Below are positions 12,801 through 24,329 of a stretch of DNA of 64,000 nt, piece after piece. The notes under the pieces were generated by a model. That model made no database searches. It saw only the letters and a list, made by a program, of their open reading frames with translations, and was not told the origin of the DNA. The translations under genes were made by a program, and so were the position numbers. This stretch comes from Lutraria lutraria (lineage: Eukaryota > Mollusca > Bivalvia > Venerida > Mactridae): positions 890,368-954,367 of the forward strand of contig OZ026850.1 of NCBI GenBank assembly GCA_964023205.1, given 5' to 3'. Position 1 is the first letter of the stretch. The number at the start of each line of letters is the position of its first letter.

Positions 12801-15800
12801 AGCACATACTTAGGTAGAGTAAGACTAGTAATGTTGAAGACTGATTTAAAAAAAATAATGATTCCTTTTGTACTTGTATAATGCCAACATTAATATTTTG
12901 TATAATATAATGAATTTGTAATATGCTTAAAAAAGATGTATGTTACAATAACTAAATCCTTCTATCTATCCTTAAATTCAGAGGTTTATCTGTATTTGAC
13001 TTATCAGTTACATTCACCTTTTTCATTCACATATTCACAGCATTGATGAATTTGGTACTTAAAAACAACTTGAATTTTAAAACAATTATATTTAATCCAT
13101 TTTCAGACGAAGAACAAAGAAGCTTTAAACGAGTGAAAGGATATGAGGGAAAATCAAATGTTGATGATGGTTCAGGTATATTTTGTTCAGTAATGAGACA
13201 TTTACATATTACTGAAATAATGTTACTAGATACATTTTACTTTTATAATTAATAATTTGTTTAAACTATAGATCAGATCATTAACAATATTCGTGTGTCA
13301 CCCTCAAAACGATTTTAAACAACCGAATAATAAATGTCTACAGGAACTTTCAAGCCTATATGGGAAATGTTTGAAAATATATCTCTTTTTACTTCCCTGA
13401 AAGATTATCCCTTGAGTTAATCTGGCTCTCATAACTTAAGTTATTTATTTTTTTTGTACATTGTTACATGTACGAGGGATGTTCGATATGTATTGTGTAT
13501 TGTGCTATAACATGAAAACAGTATGCACGATTTCACTAATATTGATACGTCTGGACAGCTCTATTCAATACCTTTGCAATGGTATATAAATGAATATTAA
13601 GTTAAACAAAAAATTGTCAAACATCTTTATTTGAAGAGAGCCACTCGTTGACCACAGTTGAAAAAATGGTTGGAAAGCCTGTTGAGAATTTTTAAGAAAT
13701 TTGAGCTTACATAAAACTTCGTAGAAAACTCGGTCATTCATTGAGGCAAATTTTTAACTTATTGGGGTAAGTTTATGGGTCCCTTAAGGTATCTTATGTG
13801 ACAGGTGGTAGTTGGAACAAGAGTTTTGTTACTTGCACGGAGACATTTAAAGATTCTGCAAAACCGGTGACTGCAACAGGATAAAATAAGCCAGGGAAAT
13901 AACTGAAGGGGATATACGATTCGCGATGTTGCCAAAGCTGTTGGCATTTCACTATCGAGAGTAAATTACATTCTGAAGAGTATTTATGAAGTACGAAATA
14001 TTAATGTCATATGGATACCCCCCAATGGGCAAATATTCCATTTATACAGTCATGTTTGGAAAAAATTGTGAGTTTAATAAATGAGTTTGTTAAGTAAAGC
14101 AATACTGTGCACCAGGTTATTTGGTATATCGATGTAGTAAAGTTCATCTTTAGCTGTATATATGTTGAACATTTCCACGCCACCTTATTTTAAAGGCAGC
14201 CTAACAAAGCACAATTTGTATTTATCTTGTGTTCAAAAGTTCAAACCTTGGTTGAGATGCATGTCCTCTTGATGGTTTTGGTTGAATATATATAATGTCT
14301 AAGTCAATTAATCCTTCACGTGGAAAAGTGAGCACATACTTAGGTAGAGTAAGACTAGTAATGTTGAAGACTGATTAAAAAAAACAATGATTCCTTTTGT
14401 ACTTGCATAACTGCCAACAGAAATATTTTGTATAATGTAACGAATTTGTGATATGCTTAAACAAGATGTATGTAACAATAACTAAATCCTTTTATATGTC
14501 CTTAAATTCAGAGGTTTATCTGTATTATCTAATGTTGTACTTGTACATGTATTGTCATTAGAACTTATCAGTTTAATTCATCTTTTTCATTCATGTATTC
14601 ACAGCATTGATGAATTTGGTACTTAAAACAACTTGAATTTTAAAAAAATTATTTTAATCCATTTTCAGACGAAGAACAAACAAGCTGTAAACGAGTGAAA
14701 GGAAAAGAAGGAAAATCGAATGTAGATGATGGTTCAGGTATATTTTATTCAGTAATGGGCCACTTACATATTCGTAAAATAATGTTACTAGATACATTTT
14801 ACTTTTTTATTTAATAATTAATTATTTGTTTAAACTATAGATCAGATTATTAGCAATATTCGTGTGTCACCCTCTGAATGATTTTAAACAACCAAAGAAT
14901 AAATGTCTACAGGAACGTTCACGCCTATATGGGAAATGTTTGTAAATACATGTATATCTACTTCCCTGAAAGATTATCCCCTGAATTAATCTGGCTCTCA
15001 TGACTTAAGTTATTTATCTTTTTTTGTACGTTGTTACATGTATTTCCTATTGAATTTATCTTTGATATTAGTCTTTGAAATCTATGTAGCAATCAATATC
15101 AAAATAATAATATTATTTTCAGATATTAGAGAAAAGCTGATAAGAATTTATGAAGAAGATTGTACCACCTTGTCAGTGTCTCCTTTGTTTGAAGATGAGA
15201 CTACTGATCTTTTAAAAATCTACCAGAAACCGAAAATGTTTCGGGTTAATTATAGCAAAGAACAGAGAAAGGAAGGCAGTAAACATGAACGTCGAGAAGA
15301 ACAAACAAAAGATGATAAAAAGGTTATAACATCATATCAAGATATATTTTGCAAGGAAGACAGTCTGTGTAAGAAAATTTATGTTACGGGAGATGCCGGT
15401 GTAGGTAAAACATCTTTATGTAAACGAATGTGTCTGTTATGGTGTAAATCAAAGTTAAATGATCAAATTGAAGGCACAAGTGATGACGAAGGCAATGATT
15501 GTATAAAAGCTGACATACAATACATGTCTAGATTTGATTTTGTGTTTTATGTAACCCTACGTGACACTGATTTAATCGATGTTAATGCTATGATTGTTGA
15601 ACAGTTGTTTTACACAGATAATCATAAAGAAAATGATGAAATGTACAAGCGCATAAAACATAATATTCTGATGAACAAAGATTGCCTTGTTATATTGGAT
15701 GGTTATGATGAATGGATGCCTAAGACGGTTGGAAAGAAGAAATGCGACAAACCCTCCTGCATGAATTCTGCAAAATGTGTCATATTGACAACTTGTAGAC

Positions 15801-17857
15801 CATACAAAATTAATGATTTAAGATTGTCGCCAAACGAGATAGATCAAGTTCAGATTACTGGTATTGATTCTAAGTCTGCATATGATTATGTTGAATATTT
15901 GGTAAAGAATATGAATGAGGCGAATCATGATAGCAAAATTCCAGATGAATTCGTCAAAGATGTACGGAAATGTAATCTTGATGACTTACTATGTATTCCG
16001 ATGATTGCTTCACACTTGGTGGTGCTTTGGTTTGATAGAGGGTTAACTAAAATGTCTGTAGCACATGTTTATTCACACATACTAGACATGCTTTTTGAAA
16101 GAGCTGAAAGAAGACAAGTCAGTGTTCCACAATCAACAGGAGAAGAACATCAACTACCAGATTCCCTTGCAGAGTTTACATATTTACAACAACATACCTC
16201 GTTATTGTCTAAATTATGTTTACTTTCATTTAAATTATTTTTTAACAAAGATGAACGGGCTGCAAATCTTGTTTTCACTAAACAACAGTTAATGTCTGAA
16301 CCATATAACTTGTCCAATGAAGAAAGTGATTTTCTGTGTCAAATTGGTATTTTGTCCAAAAAGAAAGTGATAGGGCGTTATTTGAAACAAAAGCAAAAAA
16401 TGTCATTTATTCATAAGAGTTATATTGAATTTTTGGCTGCATTTTTTGTATCAACATTTGACAAAAATAATCATTTTGATGACATTATTAATGAATGGAC
16501 CTGTGTTGATGATGTTTTACAGTATGAAAACTTCTTTCTCTTACTTACTGGATTTTCCTATCAAAAAAAAACGAATATATTGCTTGAGAAAATGTACCTA
16601 TCATTATCAGATAATTTACATTTATGTAGAATAAATAATATATTTCCTTATGATGATGATGATAAATTTGATGATTTTAATGATAATTACCGAGAACAGA
16701 TCAAAGCACTACAAAATATGATTGTCTATCTTTTCAGTAAGGTCAGGAAATACAATGAACAAGATTGTAGGCTTCTGATTGAAGATGTTGAATTTGATAT
16801 TTATGATCCTATTCATAATTCTTATGATGATGATGACGATGTTGTTTATGATGATTATTTGAAACGACTTCTATTGTTAAATACAACATGTATAAAGTCA
16901 ATATGTTCAGATAAATATTATGATGAATTTGATAAAATCCATACTCTGCAATGTCTTGATATAAGTGTGTCTGCTGATAACGTTGAAAAGTTCACTAAGT
17001 GCATACAGAATAATTCAGAACTGCACACTCTTTGTATTAGTAGTATTAGAAATGATTATGCATTGATACCAGAATTACCTGTGAGAAGTCTCCATCATCT
17101 GACATCATTGTCTCTGTCTCATGTTCAAATACAATATAAAAGTTTACATGATCTGGTGAAATTTCTGTCTGACAATGTTCTCATTGAAAATATAAACTTG
17201 TCTTATGTGTTATTTGTTAATCACCAGGATGATGATAGTGACTGTACATTGACTCTAAATCTTCCACAACATACAAAACTTACTTCATTATATCTGCGGG
17301 GTGTTAATATTTTATGTAACAATGTAAACAGTTCTAGTTTACAGTCCTTCACATTGCAGTCATTATCTGAGAGGATTGTTAGACTTTGTTGTAGTGATTT
17401 ATTTAATTGTATAAGGTATTCAAAACTTAAACATCTTTGTGTCTCTGGTCCTTCTTACAATGTAGATATGAACGCAATGAAAACATTGACATCATCTGTG
17501 AAAACTCTTCCATGTATCAAGGCGCTAAAACTTAGGAACATGAAGTTACCTGATGATATTTCATTACAACTACATCCTCAGGTAACACAAGCGAAGATAC
17601 AGCTGTATGAGGTCACAATGAGTCGTCAATGTTTTCATTGTTTTATTAAAAGTTGTGTGAACACTAAATCTGAGATAAAAGTTGAGTTACGTTTTTGTCA
17701 GATTACATCAGTTGATGGAGAAACTCACAGTGAACTGTCAATGTCCGAGTCTTGGAAATACATGTCTGAATATCTTAAATCAATATCTAAAATAAAAAAC
17801 ATAGATAAAGATGATAGAAGGCTTTACGGGTTACGCTTTGAAACAACAAGTTATTAG
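831..17857 (+). CDS. NLR gene A, 5'-truncated by window: repeated linker exons plus NACHT/LRR-like exon
   Basis: This is the 3' part of a NOD-like receptor gene. Visible exons are ten copies of a 69-bp symmetric linker exon (first at 831-899, last at 14669-14737) and a terminal exon at 15123-17857. Every linker exon enters and leaves in phase 1 and the terminal exon starts in phase 1, so any number of copies can be spliced in without breaking the frame. By comparison with gene B at 37-45 kb, the missing 5' exons should encode a 2A-like leader, an Ig-like domain and a DZIP3-like HEPN domain, and would lie left of position 1. Whether all copies enter the mRNA cannot be seen here. The role, inferred from the family, is an intracellular immune sensor. 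Confidence 0.7.
1204..1755 (+). mobile_element. Truncated mariner relic, repeated in every array unit
   Basis: A mariner-type end (CGAGGGATGTTCGATATG) starts right after a TA. The following ~550 bp contains a decayed transposase N-terminal region with the same order as the copy at 57530-58400. Homology stops at the run gatacccccc, so the 3' part is missing. Further copies start at 2741, 4271, 5801, 7338, 8868, 10405, 11942 and 13473, and a partial one occupies 1-218. In the introns after exon copy 10 and in gene B the site reads as an uninterrupted acatgta, i.e. an empty target. The short minus-strand reading frames here are by-products of the relic. Confidence 0.8.
2368..2436 (+). CDS. Linker exon copy 2 (unit type A)
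   Basis: Identical peptide and splice sites to copy 1, 1537 bp downstream of it. Confidence 0.65.
3905..3973 (+). CDS. Linker exon copy 3 (unit type B)
   Basis: Same peptide. The intron just downstream lacks 7 bp relative to type A units. Confidence 0.65.
5435..5503 (+). CDS. Linker exon copy 4 (unit type B)
   Basis: Same exon, with both splice sites intact, 1530 bp after copy 3. Confidence 0.65.
6965..7033 (+). CDS. Linker exon copy 5 (unit type A)
   Basis: Same exon; type A is restored here, with an A-interrupted poly-T tract in the following intron. Confidence 0.65.
8502..8570 (+). CDS. Linker exon copy 6 (unit type B)
   Basis: Same exon and splice sites, in a short-type unit. Confidence 0.65.
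10032..10100 (+). CDS. Linker exon copy 7 (unit type A)
   Basis: Same exon and splice sites, in a long-type unit. Confidence 0.65.
11569..11637 (+). CDS. Linker exon copy 8 (unit type A)
   Basis: Same exon. This unit and the next have single-base length changes in the mariner relic (near 12130, 12330 and 13860). Confidence 0.65.
13107..13175 (+). CDS. Linker exon copy 9 (unit type B)
   Basis: Last near-identical copy of the exon. Its upstream intron already carries several substitutions (12699-12860) shared with the flank at 14230-14310. Confidence 0.65.
14669..14737 (+). CDS. Linker exon copy 10, divergent, next to the NACHT exon
   Basis: This 69-bp exon has the same phases and splice sites, but its peptide differs (for example RSF is TSC and GYE is GKE). 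It and its following intron resemble the single linker exon of gene B at 42615-42683 more than the array copies do. It therefore probably represents the ancestral single exon from which the array arose. The mariner relic is absent from the intron that follows it. Confidence 0.75.
15123..17857 (+). CDS. NLR gene A terminal exon: NACHT ATPase and LRR-like region
   Basis: Starts after ttattttcag in phase 1 and runs 911 residues to a TAG stop. Numbering from the first Asp of the exon: Walker A GDAGVGKTS at about 90-98; Walker B CLVILDGYDEW at 188-198, with the paired acidic residues usual in NACHT; sensor-1-like TTCRP at about 223-227; and FIHKSYIEFLAAFFV at 429-443, the conserved block after NACHT in animal NLRs. 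From about 600 on, irregular leucine-rich repeats are visible (e.g. LHHLTSLSLSHVQI). Asp-rich runs occur near 510-523 and 568-578 and differ in length from gene B. Reading upstream to 15038 adds a hydrophobic segment, but that segment is intron 3' end including the acceptor tract. Likely an immune receptor ATPase and sensor part. Confidence 0.85.
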
Positions 17858-18768
17858 TAAACGTTTCATTCTATTTCAGTAAACATTTTGTGCAAAAGTA
17901 TGATTTTACAGCATGTTTTGATGAACTCGTTAGCAAAATGTGCGGAAATTACACGGACGAAAATGGCCGTAAATTTTTTATCAGTGAATGGAAACATGTC
18001 ATGTGACCATTTATTTTCTTAATTAAATCATTTCCTACAAGTTGAGTCATGTTTTGGTGCAAAATTCCGAAAAAAGTTGTTTTTGGCATTTTTGTGATTT
18101 TGATGAAAATTCGGAAATTTTAATTTCTTTTTATAAAGAGCTTTATTTGCATTTGTTTTACTATAAAACATTCATTAAAGACTTTGTAAGACAAATGTAA
18201 CCAGAATATGTAGTTTGAAGTATGAATTTTGTTTGTTTAATTGATAACATTTAACAAATTGTTTTGTTTTCCATGTTTTTTGTACATCAAAGTTTACTAT
18301 TGTGTAAATATTTACATGATTCACTGATTTTTTTGCACTGAATATACATTTATAGATATTTATGTCGTTATCAGAATAATAAAATAATATGTATCTTTGA
18401 TAATCTCTTCTTGCTTGTTATTATGAGACAAATCAGAAATTTACCACAAGATATTGCTAGATGACTTAATGTATGAGTTCTGTCAACAAGAAACAAGACA
18501 TCCAGAGATGTAAATTGTAGATAAATTCTACATTAATGTACAGATTATAAAACTACATGTATGTCTGTCCGTTCCATTAAAATCTTGCTTTATCCACAAG
18601 TTTGGATATCTGCATGATGATCGAATTCCTCTTCACACGAACCAGATTATAAAACATAGATACTTAAAAAACATCGATCGTTGGGTGAAGAACGTGAACT
18701 CAGTTGTATTTATCAATTAATACAGAATTCATTATCTCCCTTGGATAACCTAGCTGACACAAATACAA
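17858..18768 (+). other. 3' UTR and flank of gene A, almost identical to gene B
   Basis: About 905 bp after the stop match 45771-46675 with one substitution (atcagtg versus attagtg near 17983). AATAAA at 18378-18383 is a likely polyadenylation signal. Identity drops sharply after about 18765. Confidence 0.8.
18378..18383 (+). terminator. Polyadenylation signal of gene A
   Basis: AATAAA about 520 bp after the stop, conserved at 46291-46296 in gene B. Confidence 0.5.
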
Positions 18769-18798
18769 AATCAACATTAGAATGTTTTCATTCCAAGT

Positions 18799-18962
18799 CA
18801 GGCCCGTAGGAATCTAGTTAGATTGGGGTTTAATTCTAAATTTTGCCTGAGACGCAGGGAGGATAGGCGTGGCGAAAAATATAGGCCGTTTAATTACCAT
18901 GACAGTCAAAACGATTGAGGTACTAGTACATAGCAGAGTCCCCTTCGCTTCCTACGGCCCTG
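18799..18962. mobile_element. Short MITE with CAGGCCCGTAGGAA ends (hAT-like)
   Basis: The left end CAGGCCCGTAGGAA and right end TTCCTACGGCCCTG form 14-bp terminal inverted repeats with one mismatch; the element is 164 bp. A diverged copy occupies the same place after gene B (46706-46857), so the insertion predates the gene duplication. CAGG ends suggest hAT, but I see no clean 8-bp target duplication. Confidence 0.6.
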
Positions 18963-19159
18963 CAAGTTACCTTTCTCACATTAGAATTAATAATAAATGT
19001 TTGCAGAACTAGCTGGAAACAACTGTTTCCCTTCAAAGATAGAAATTAAAAGATGGAACAAAACAGTCTATACTGTTCATAGAATATCGCTTAGTACTGA
19101 AAAACCCCAATCTCAACAAAACTAAAATTCATAAACCAAACGGCTTGAATTAATATTAT

Positions 19160-20030
19160 TGTCATGTGCGAAGAACGAAAACTCGTTTATAAGTATGAAT
19201 AAACTTTGATTTCATTGCCTCCCTTTGATGACCTCTTATACGAAATTAGAACATCGTAGTTATAAAACAATCTAAAACACCATTACAACCTTCGTTAAAA
19301 GGAATGTAGGACAAAAGCTCCCCCGGACAAAAGCTCTCTACGTTGATTTTGATAGGGGCGGATAAAAGCTCTCCTATTCTTTTACTACTCCGGACAATCA
19401 CTCTCCAGTTTTTTTGCACCCCGGACAAAAGCTCCCCCCGTTCGATCCAGGAAGCATATCTGAGTGCTCATGTTTGTACATAACTGCATAAAAATTATTT
19501 GTTAACAAACCACAAAAAAATATATCTCCAGACATTATAAAACCCCGGTAAATTGTAAAAATGTGTCAATATAAAATTATTATTCCGTGTGTTCTTTCAA
19601 ATGTTGAAGTTACGCTATAGATTTAGTCGTCTACAAAATACACACATAATATTCTACAGGTTAACTAACTAACTAGTCAATCAGGCAGTCAATCACAGAA
19701 ACTTCATCAAAATACTTGTATAAAGGGATAGCTTCTGTGTGTATTTTGTAGACCGACAAAATCTATTGCGTAATTTCAACATTTGAAAAAACACACGGAA
19801 TAATAATTTTATATTGACACCAGCAAATGTTAACAATTTACCGGGGTTTTATATTGTCTGGAGATTTATATTTTTTTGTGGTTTGATGTCATGCGCAAAG
19901 AACGAAAACTCCTTGTATCTATGAATCAACTTTGATTTCATGACCTTTCTTTGATGACTTTTTATGCGAAATTAGAACATCGTAGGTATAAAACAATCTA
20001 AAACACCACCACCATCTTCGTTAAAAGCAT
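19160..20030. repeat. Direct repeats flanking a foldback element, then CAA/CAG-rich DNA
   Basis: About 140 bp at 19160-19300 recurs at 19887-20028 (both contain gaacgaaaactc, gaaattagaacatcgta and aaaacaatctaaaacacc). Between them, 19300-19440 holds several degenerate ccggacaaaagctctcc motifs, followed by the foldback at 19507-19884. The stretch 20030-20150 is rich in CAA, CAG and AAC triplets. Confidence 0.6.
19507..19884. mobile_element. Foldback MITE with ~140-bp arms
   Basis: The arm at 19507-19650 (starting AAACCACAAAAAAATAT) is repeated in inverted orientation at 19735-19884 (ending ATTTTTTTGTGGTTT). The arms match with few mismatches and leave a loop of about 85 bp. No open frame. Likely a non-autonomous DNA transposon. 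Confidence 0.75.
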
Positions 20031-20234
20031 CAGCAACAACAACAGCAACATCGTTATTAATTGTTTTCTCAATCATCGACAACAACATCTATATCACACA
20101 AACAACATCTTAATAAGCAGCAGCAACAACATTATCAAAACCAACAAAATAATAATAGCCGTCATCACAAATTTTCATTTTCAGTATACTAGGTTATTTA
20201 TACCCATAGCGTCAGATACATTAACTTACCAATT

Positions 20235-22560
20235 ATGAACAGTTTAATACTAGAGTTATGAAACTTTAATGTTGGTACTAGTGTTATATACCTTTAATGT
20301 TGGTATTAGAGTTATGAACCTTTAATGTTAGTATTAGAGTTATATACCTTTAATGTTGGTACTAGTGTTATATACCTTTAATGTTGGTATTAGAGTTATG
20401 TACCTTTAATGTTGGTACTAGTGTTATATACCTTTAATGTTGGTATTAGTGTTATGTACCTTTAATGTTGGTACTAGAGTTATGTACCTTTAATGTTGGT
20501 ACTAGAGTTATGTACCTTTAATGTTGGTACTAGAGTTATGTACCTTTAATGTTGGTACTAGAGTTATGTACCTTTAATGTTGGTACTAGAGTTATGTACC
20601 TTTAATGTTGGTACTAGAGTTATGTACCTTTAATGTTGGTACTAGAGTTATGTACCTTTAATGTTGGTACTAGAGTTATGTACCTTTAATGTTGGTACTA
20701 GAGTTATGTACCTTTAATGTTGGTACTAGAGTTATGTACCTTTAATGTTGGTACTAGTGTTATATACCTTTAATGTTGGTACTAGTGTTATATACCTTTA
20801 ATGTTGGTACTAGTGTTATATACCTTTAATGTTGGTACTAGTGTTATATACCTTTAATGTTGGTACTAGTGTTATATACCTTTAATGTTGGTACTAGTGT
20901 TATATACCTTTAATGTTGGTACTAGTGTTATATACCTTTAATGTTGGTACTACAGTTATGTACCTTTAATGTTGGTACTACAGTTATGTACCTTTAATGT
21001 TGGTACTACAGTTATGTACCTTTAATGTTGGTACTACAGTTATGTACCTTTAATGTTGGTACTACAGTTATGTACCTTTAATGTTGGTACTACAGTTATG
21101 TACCTTTAATGTTGGTACTACAGTTATGTACCTTTAATGTTGGTACTACAGTTATGTACCTTTAATGTTGGTACTACAGTTATGTACCTTTAATGTTGGT
21201 ACTACAGTTATGTACCTTTAATGTTGGTACTACAGTTATGTACCTTTAATGTTGGTACTACAGTTATGTACCTTTAATGTTGGTACTACAGTTATGTACC
21301 TTTAATGTTGGTACTACAGTTATGTACCTTTAATGTTGGTACTACAGTTATGTACCTTTAATGTTGGTACTACAGTTATGTACCTTTAATGTTGGTACTA
21401 CAGTTATGTACCTTTAATGTTGGTACTACAGTTATGTACCTTTAATGTTGGTACTACAGTTATGTACCTTTAATGTTGGTACTACAGTTATGTACCTTTA
21501 ATGTTGGTACTACAGTTATGTACCTTTAATGTTGGTACTACAGTTATGTACCTTTAATGTTGGTACTACAGTTATGTACCTTTAATGTTGGTACTACAGT
21601 TATGTACCTTTAATGTTGGTACTACAGTTATGTACCTTTAATGTTGGTACTACAGTTATGTACCTTTAATGTTGGTACTACAGTTATGTACCTTTAATGT
21701 TGGTACTACAGTTATGTACCTTTAATGTTGGTACTACAGTTATGTACCTTTAATGTTGGTACTACAGTTATGTACCTTTAATGTTGGTACTACAGTTATG
21801 TACCTTTAATGTTGGTACTACAGTTATGTACCTTTAATGTTGGTACTACAGTTATGTACCTTTAATGTTGGTACTTGAGTTATGTACCTTTAATGTTGGT
21901 ACTTGAGTTATGTACCTTTAATGTTGGTACTTGAGTTATGTACCTTTAATGTTGGTACTTGAGTTATGTACCTTTAATGTTGGTACTTGAGTTATGTACC
22001 TTTAATGTTGGTACTTGAGTTATGTACCTTTAATGTTGGTACTTGAGTTATGTACCTTTAATGTTGGTACTTGAGTTATGTACCTTTAATGTTAGTACTA
22101 GAGTTATGTACCTTTAATGTTAGTACTAGAGTTATGCACCTTTAATGTTAGTGCTAGAGTTATGCACCTTTAATGTTAGTACTAGAGTTATGTACCTTTA
22201 ATGTTAGTACTAGAGTTATGCACCTTTAATGTTAGTACTAGAGTTATGTACCTTTAGTCTTGGTACTAGAGTTATGCACCTTTAATGTTAGTACTAGAGT
22301 TATGCACCTTTAATGTTGGTACTAGAGTTATGCACCTTTAATGTTGGTACTGGAGTTATGTACCTTTAGTGTTAGTACTAGAGTTATGTACCTTTAATGT
22401 CAGTACTAGAGTTATGTACCTTTAATGTTAGTACTAGAGTTAATGTTAGTACTCGAGTTACGTACCTTTAATGTTATTACTAGAGTAATGTACCTTTAAT
22501 GTCAGTGCTAAATGTATGTACCTTTAAATTTAGTACTAACAGTTATGTACCTTTAATGTT
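20235..22560. repeat. 28-bp minisatellite, about 80 units
   Basis: Tandem 28-bp units share the core TATGTACCTTTAATG followed by ttggtact and a variable trinucleotide. Variants sit in blocks: agtgttata, then agagttatg, agtgttata again, a long run of acagttatg (about 20950-21870), then ttgagttatg, then a degenerate ttagtactagag section to the right edge. Blocks indicate local amplification. There are no spacers, so this is not a CRISPR-type array. The frame at 22499-22693 is incidental. Confidence 0.95.
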
Positions 22561-22629
22561 GGTTATACCGCATAATAACTTATTCATAAACAAAACTCAT
22601 TACTATCATAAATTGATAGAAAATCTGAG

Positions 22630-24326
22630 TAACATGCATTATATTCAATTCCAAAATATTATTTTCCCACTGCACGATTTAACTATTGATTAACCTTTCT
22701 AGAGCAACAACCTCTCAACAATAACATAGATTTACTACTCACAAAGGATGTTGCTTTGGAGAGGTTGCACTGTGTATTCAGTTTCCAATGTAGCGTGCAT
22801 TTATCTAAAATGAACTAAGAGATAGTGCGGAAACAAATCAATGAATAATCAAGAAGCAATGTAAACAAAAATCACAGGTCAACTGAGAAAAAGTGTTTTA
22901 AATGTATTTTAATTCATACAATCTTAATTTCGTTGCATAGAAAATATATTTTGCAACATTATTACAAATAACATATTTGACTACATTTTTAATTGATTTA
23001 GACATTGTAGAAATTGAGTTATTTGATATACATTCAACATCTTAGACATATCAAAGGACCATAGCTTAATTTAACCAAATGTTTATAAGAAGCAGATTTA
23101 GAAAGTTCTAAGCAGGTAAATTACATGACGTTATCATCACATGCAATAATTTGTTAGTTTTCTATAGAATTTATTCTAACCACAATTCCTCAATAATTAT
23201 GCAGTTGATAATTAAATTTTTTGTTCAATGTAGTTTTAATATACTCTGTTCTTTCATCGTTACATATACGAGGGTTGTCCCAAAGTGTCGCATACATATA
23301 GTCTGTGTACACCGAACAGCACACAACTTTCGAAGATATACTTTTTACAGATATTATTATCTTTTCAGTGGTAAATACAAAACAACTAGCTGAGTTTACC
23401 GGAGCCGTCGGAAGCAAGTGGCACAATTCGTTTTAAATTCAGAAATTGTAGACGAGAAAAAAATTGCAGGCAGTTCAAAGAATATATTCGTTCCAATAAA
23501 ACGATCACTGACAATGGCAAGACGCTATATCAATCATTAGATTAATTGAAAGGGAAGACAATAGGTTGCTAAAATTAAACAAATACATTGCGACCTCTCC
23601 AAAGCAACACGTACCCTTTGATAGTAGCAAAAATATGTTGTTGTTGAGAGGCTATTGCTCTTGAGAAGTTAAAGCAATAGTTAAATCGTACTGTGGGAAA
23701 AATCACATTGTTTTTGCAGGGAGAATATTATAAGCAATGATTAATTTCTGAATTTCTGACTTAGAGTTACATTATTGAGATAATCCTATTGTGGAGGTTT
23801 GCTTTGTGAAATCTTACTGTATATTAATGCTATGAATCTTGTGTTTGACAAAAAATTGTCATCTGATATATGGTAAAATTCCTTACTATGATATTTTGCA
23901 AGTTCTAAATATCGTTTTCTAGTAACAATCTCGAATTGCGTCCCTTTAAGTGTTATTGTACATTGTATTTTTATTACAGTTTGTTTATTAAAATAAAATC
24001 GTACAAAATGAACTTTACTGATGTGTTTTACTTCTCAGACAATAGTAATAAGTCATATATTAAACTTACGCACGATTTAGTAAACATAAAATATTATGAT
24101 TATCTAAATAATGTAACTCTAAGTCAGAAATTAATCATTGCTTATTATCTAAACAATACTATCTTTTAGATCAATGTAACACAGTTTCTATTTCTAAAAT
24201 ATGTACAGAGGTAGTATCTAGCATGCTACAGGTGCAGTAAGGTACAACTTCTCACGAGCGGTCTTCTTTTGAGCAACAATCTCCCTGTAACAACAATGTG
24301 ATTTTTCCCACAGTACGATTTAACTT
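22630..24326. repeat. Inverted copies of a CCTCTC hairpin repeat around mariner-like debris
   Basis: About 130 bp at 22630-22775 is repeated inverted at 23588-23712. Part of it recurs at 24255-24326 in the first orientation (gatttttcccacagtacgat). Each copy pairs cctctccaaagcaac with gttgctctagagagg. A mariner-like end (tatacgagggttgtcccaaa) lies at 23268-23287 in the loop, without a recognisable transposase. Related hairpin pieces occur at 37418-37450 and 48230-48400. Confidence 0.6.
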
Positions 24327-24329
24327 TTA

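Larger units (their letters stand above)
1..14376. repeat. Tandem array of ~1.53-kb units, each with one linker exon and a mariner relic
   Basis: Nine consecutive units of 1530-1538 bp are almost identical; position 1 corresponds to 1538, so the window opens inside a unit and the array may extend further left. Units differ mainly by a 7-bp indel just after the linker exon, giving long (A) and short (B) types in the order A A B B A B A A B, plus gatta/gaata and poly-T variants and a few substitutions (e.g. near 6512). Similarity falls at about 14376, where the sequence passes into a divergent tenth copy. Each unit runs from a truncated mariner through about 1 kb of intron to the exon and on to the next mariner end. 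The mixed order of variants suggests repeated unequal exchange or gene conversion. An assembly error in copy number is possible. Confidence 0.95.

Noticed and set aside
15038..15122. Upstream Met and hydrophobic segment giving the NACHT exon its own signal-like start
   Set aside because: The segment contains the pyrimidine-rich acceptor ttattttcag and linker exon phases join exactly at 15123. An alternative start cannot be excluded but is less likely.
20235..22560. CRISPR-like array of 28-bp repeats
   Set aside because: Units are directly adjacent with no spacers, and the setting is a eukaryotic genome.
23268..23460. Functional mariner at a tatacgagggttgtcccaaa end
   Set aside because: Only one end-like sequence is visible, and the following frames are broken with no clear transposase.
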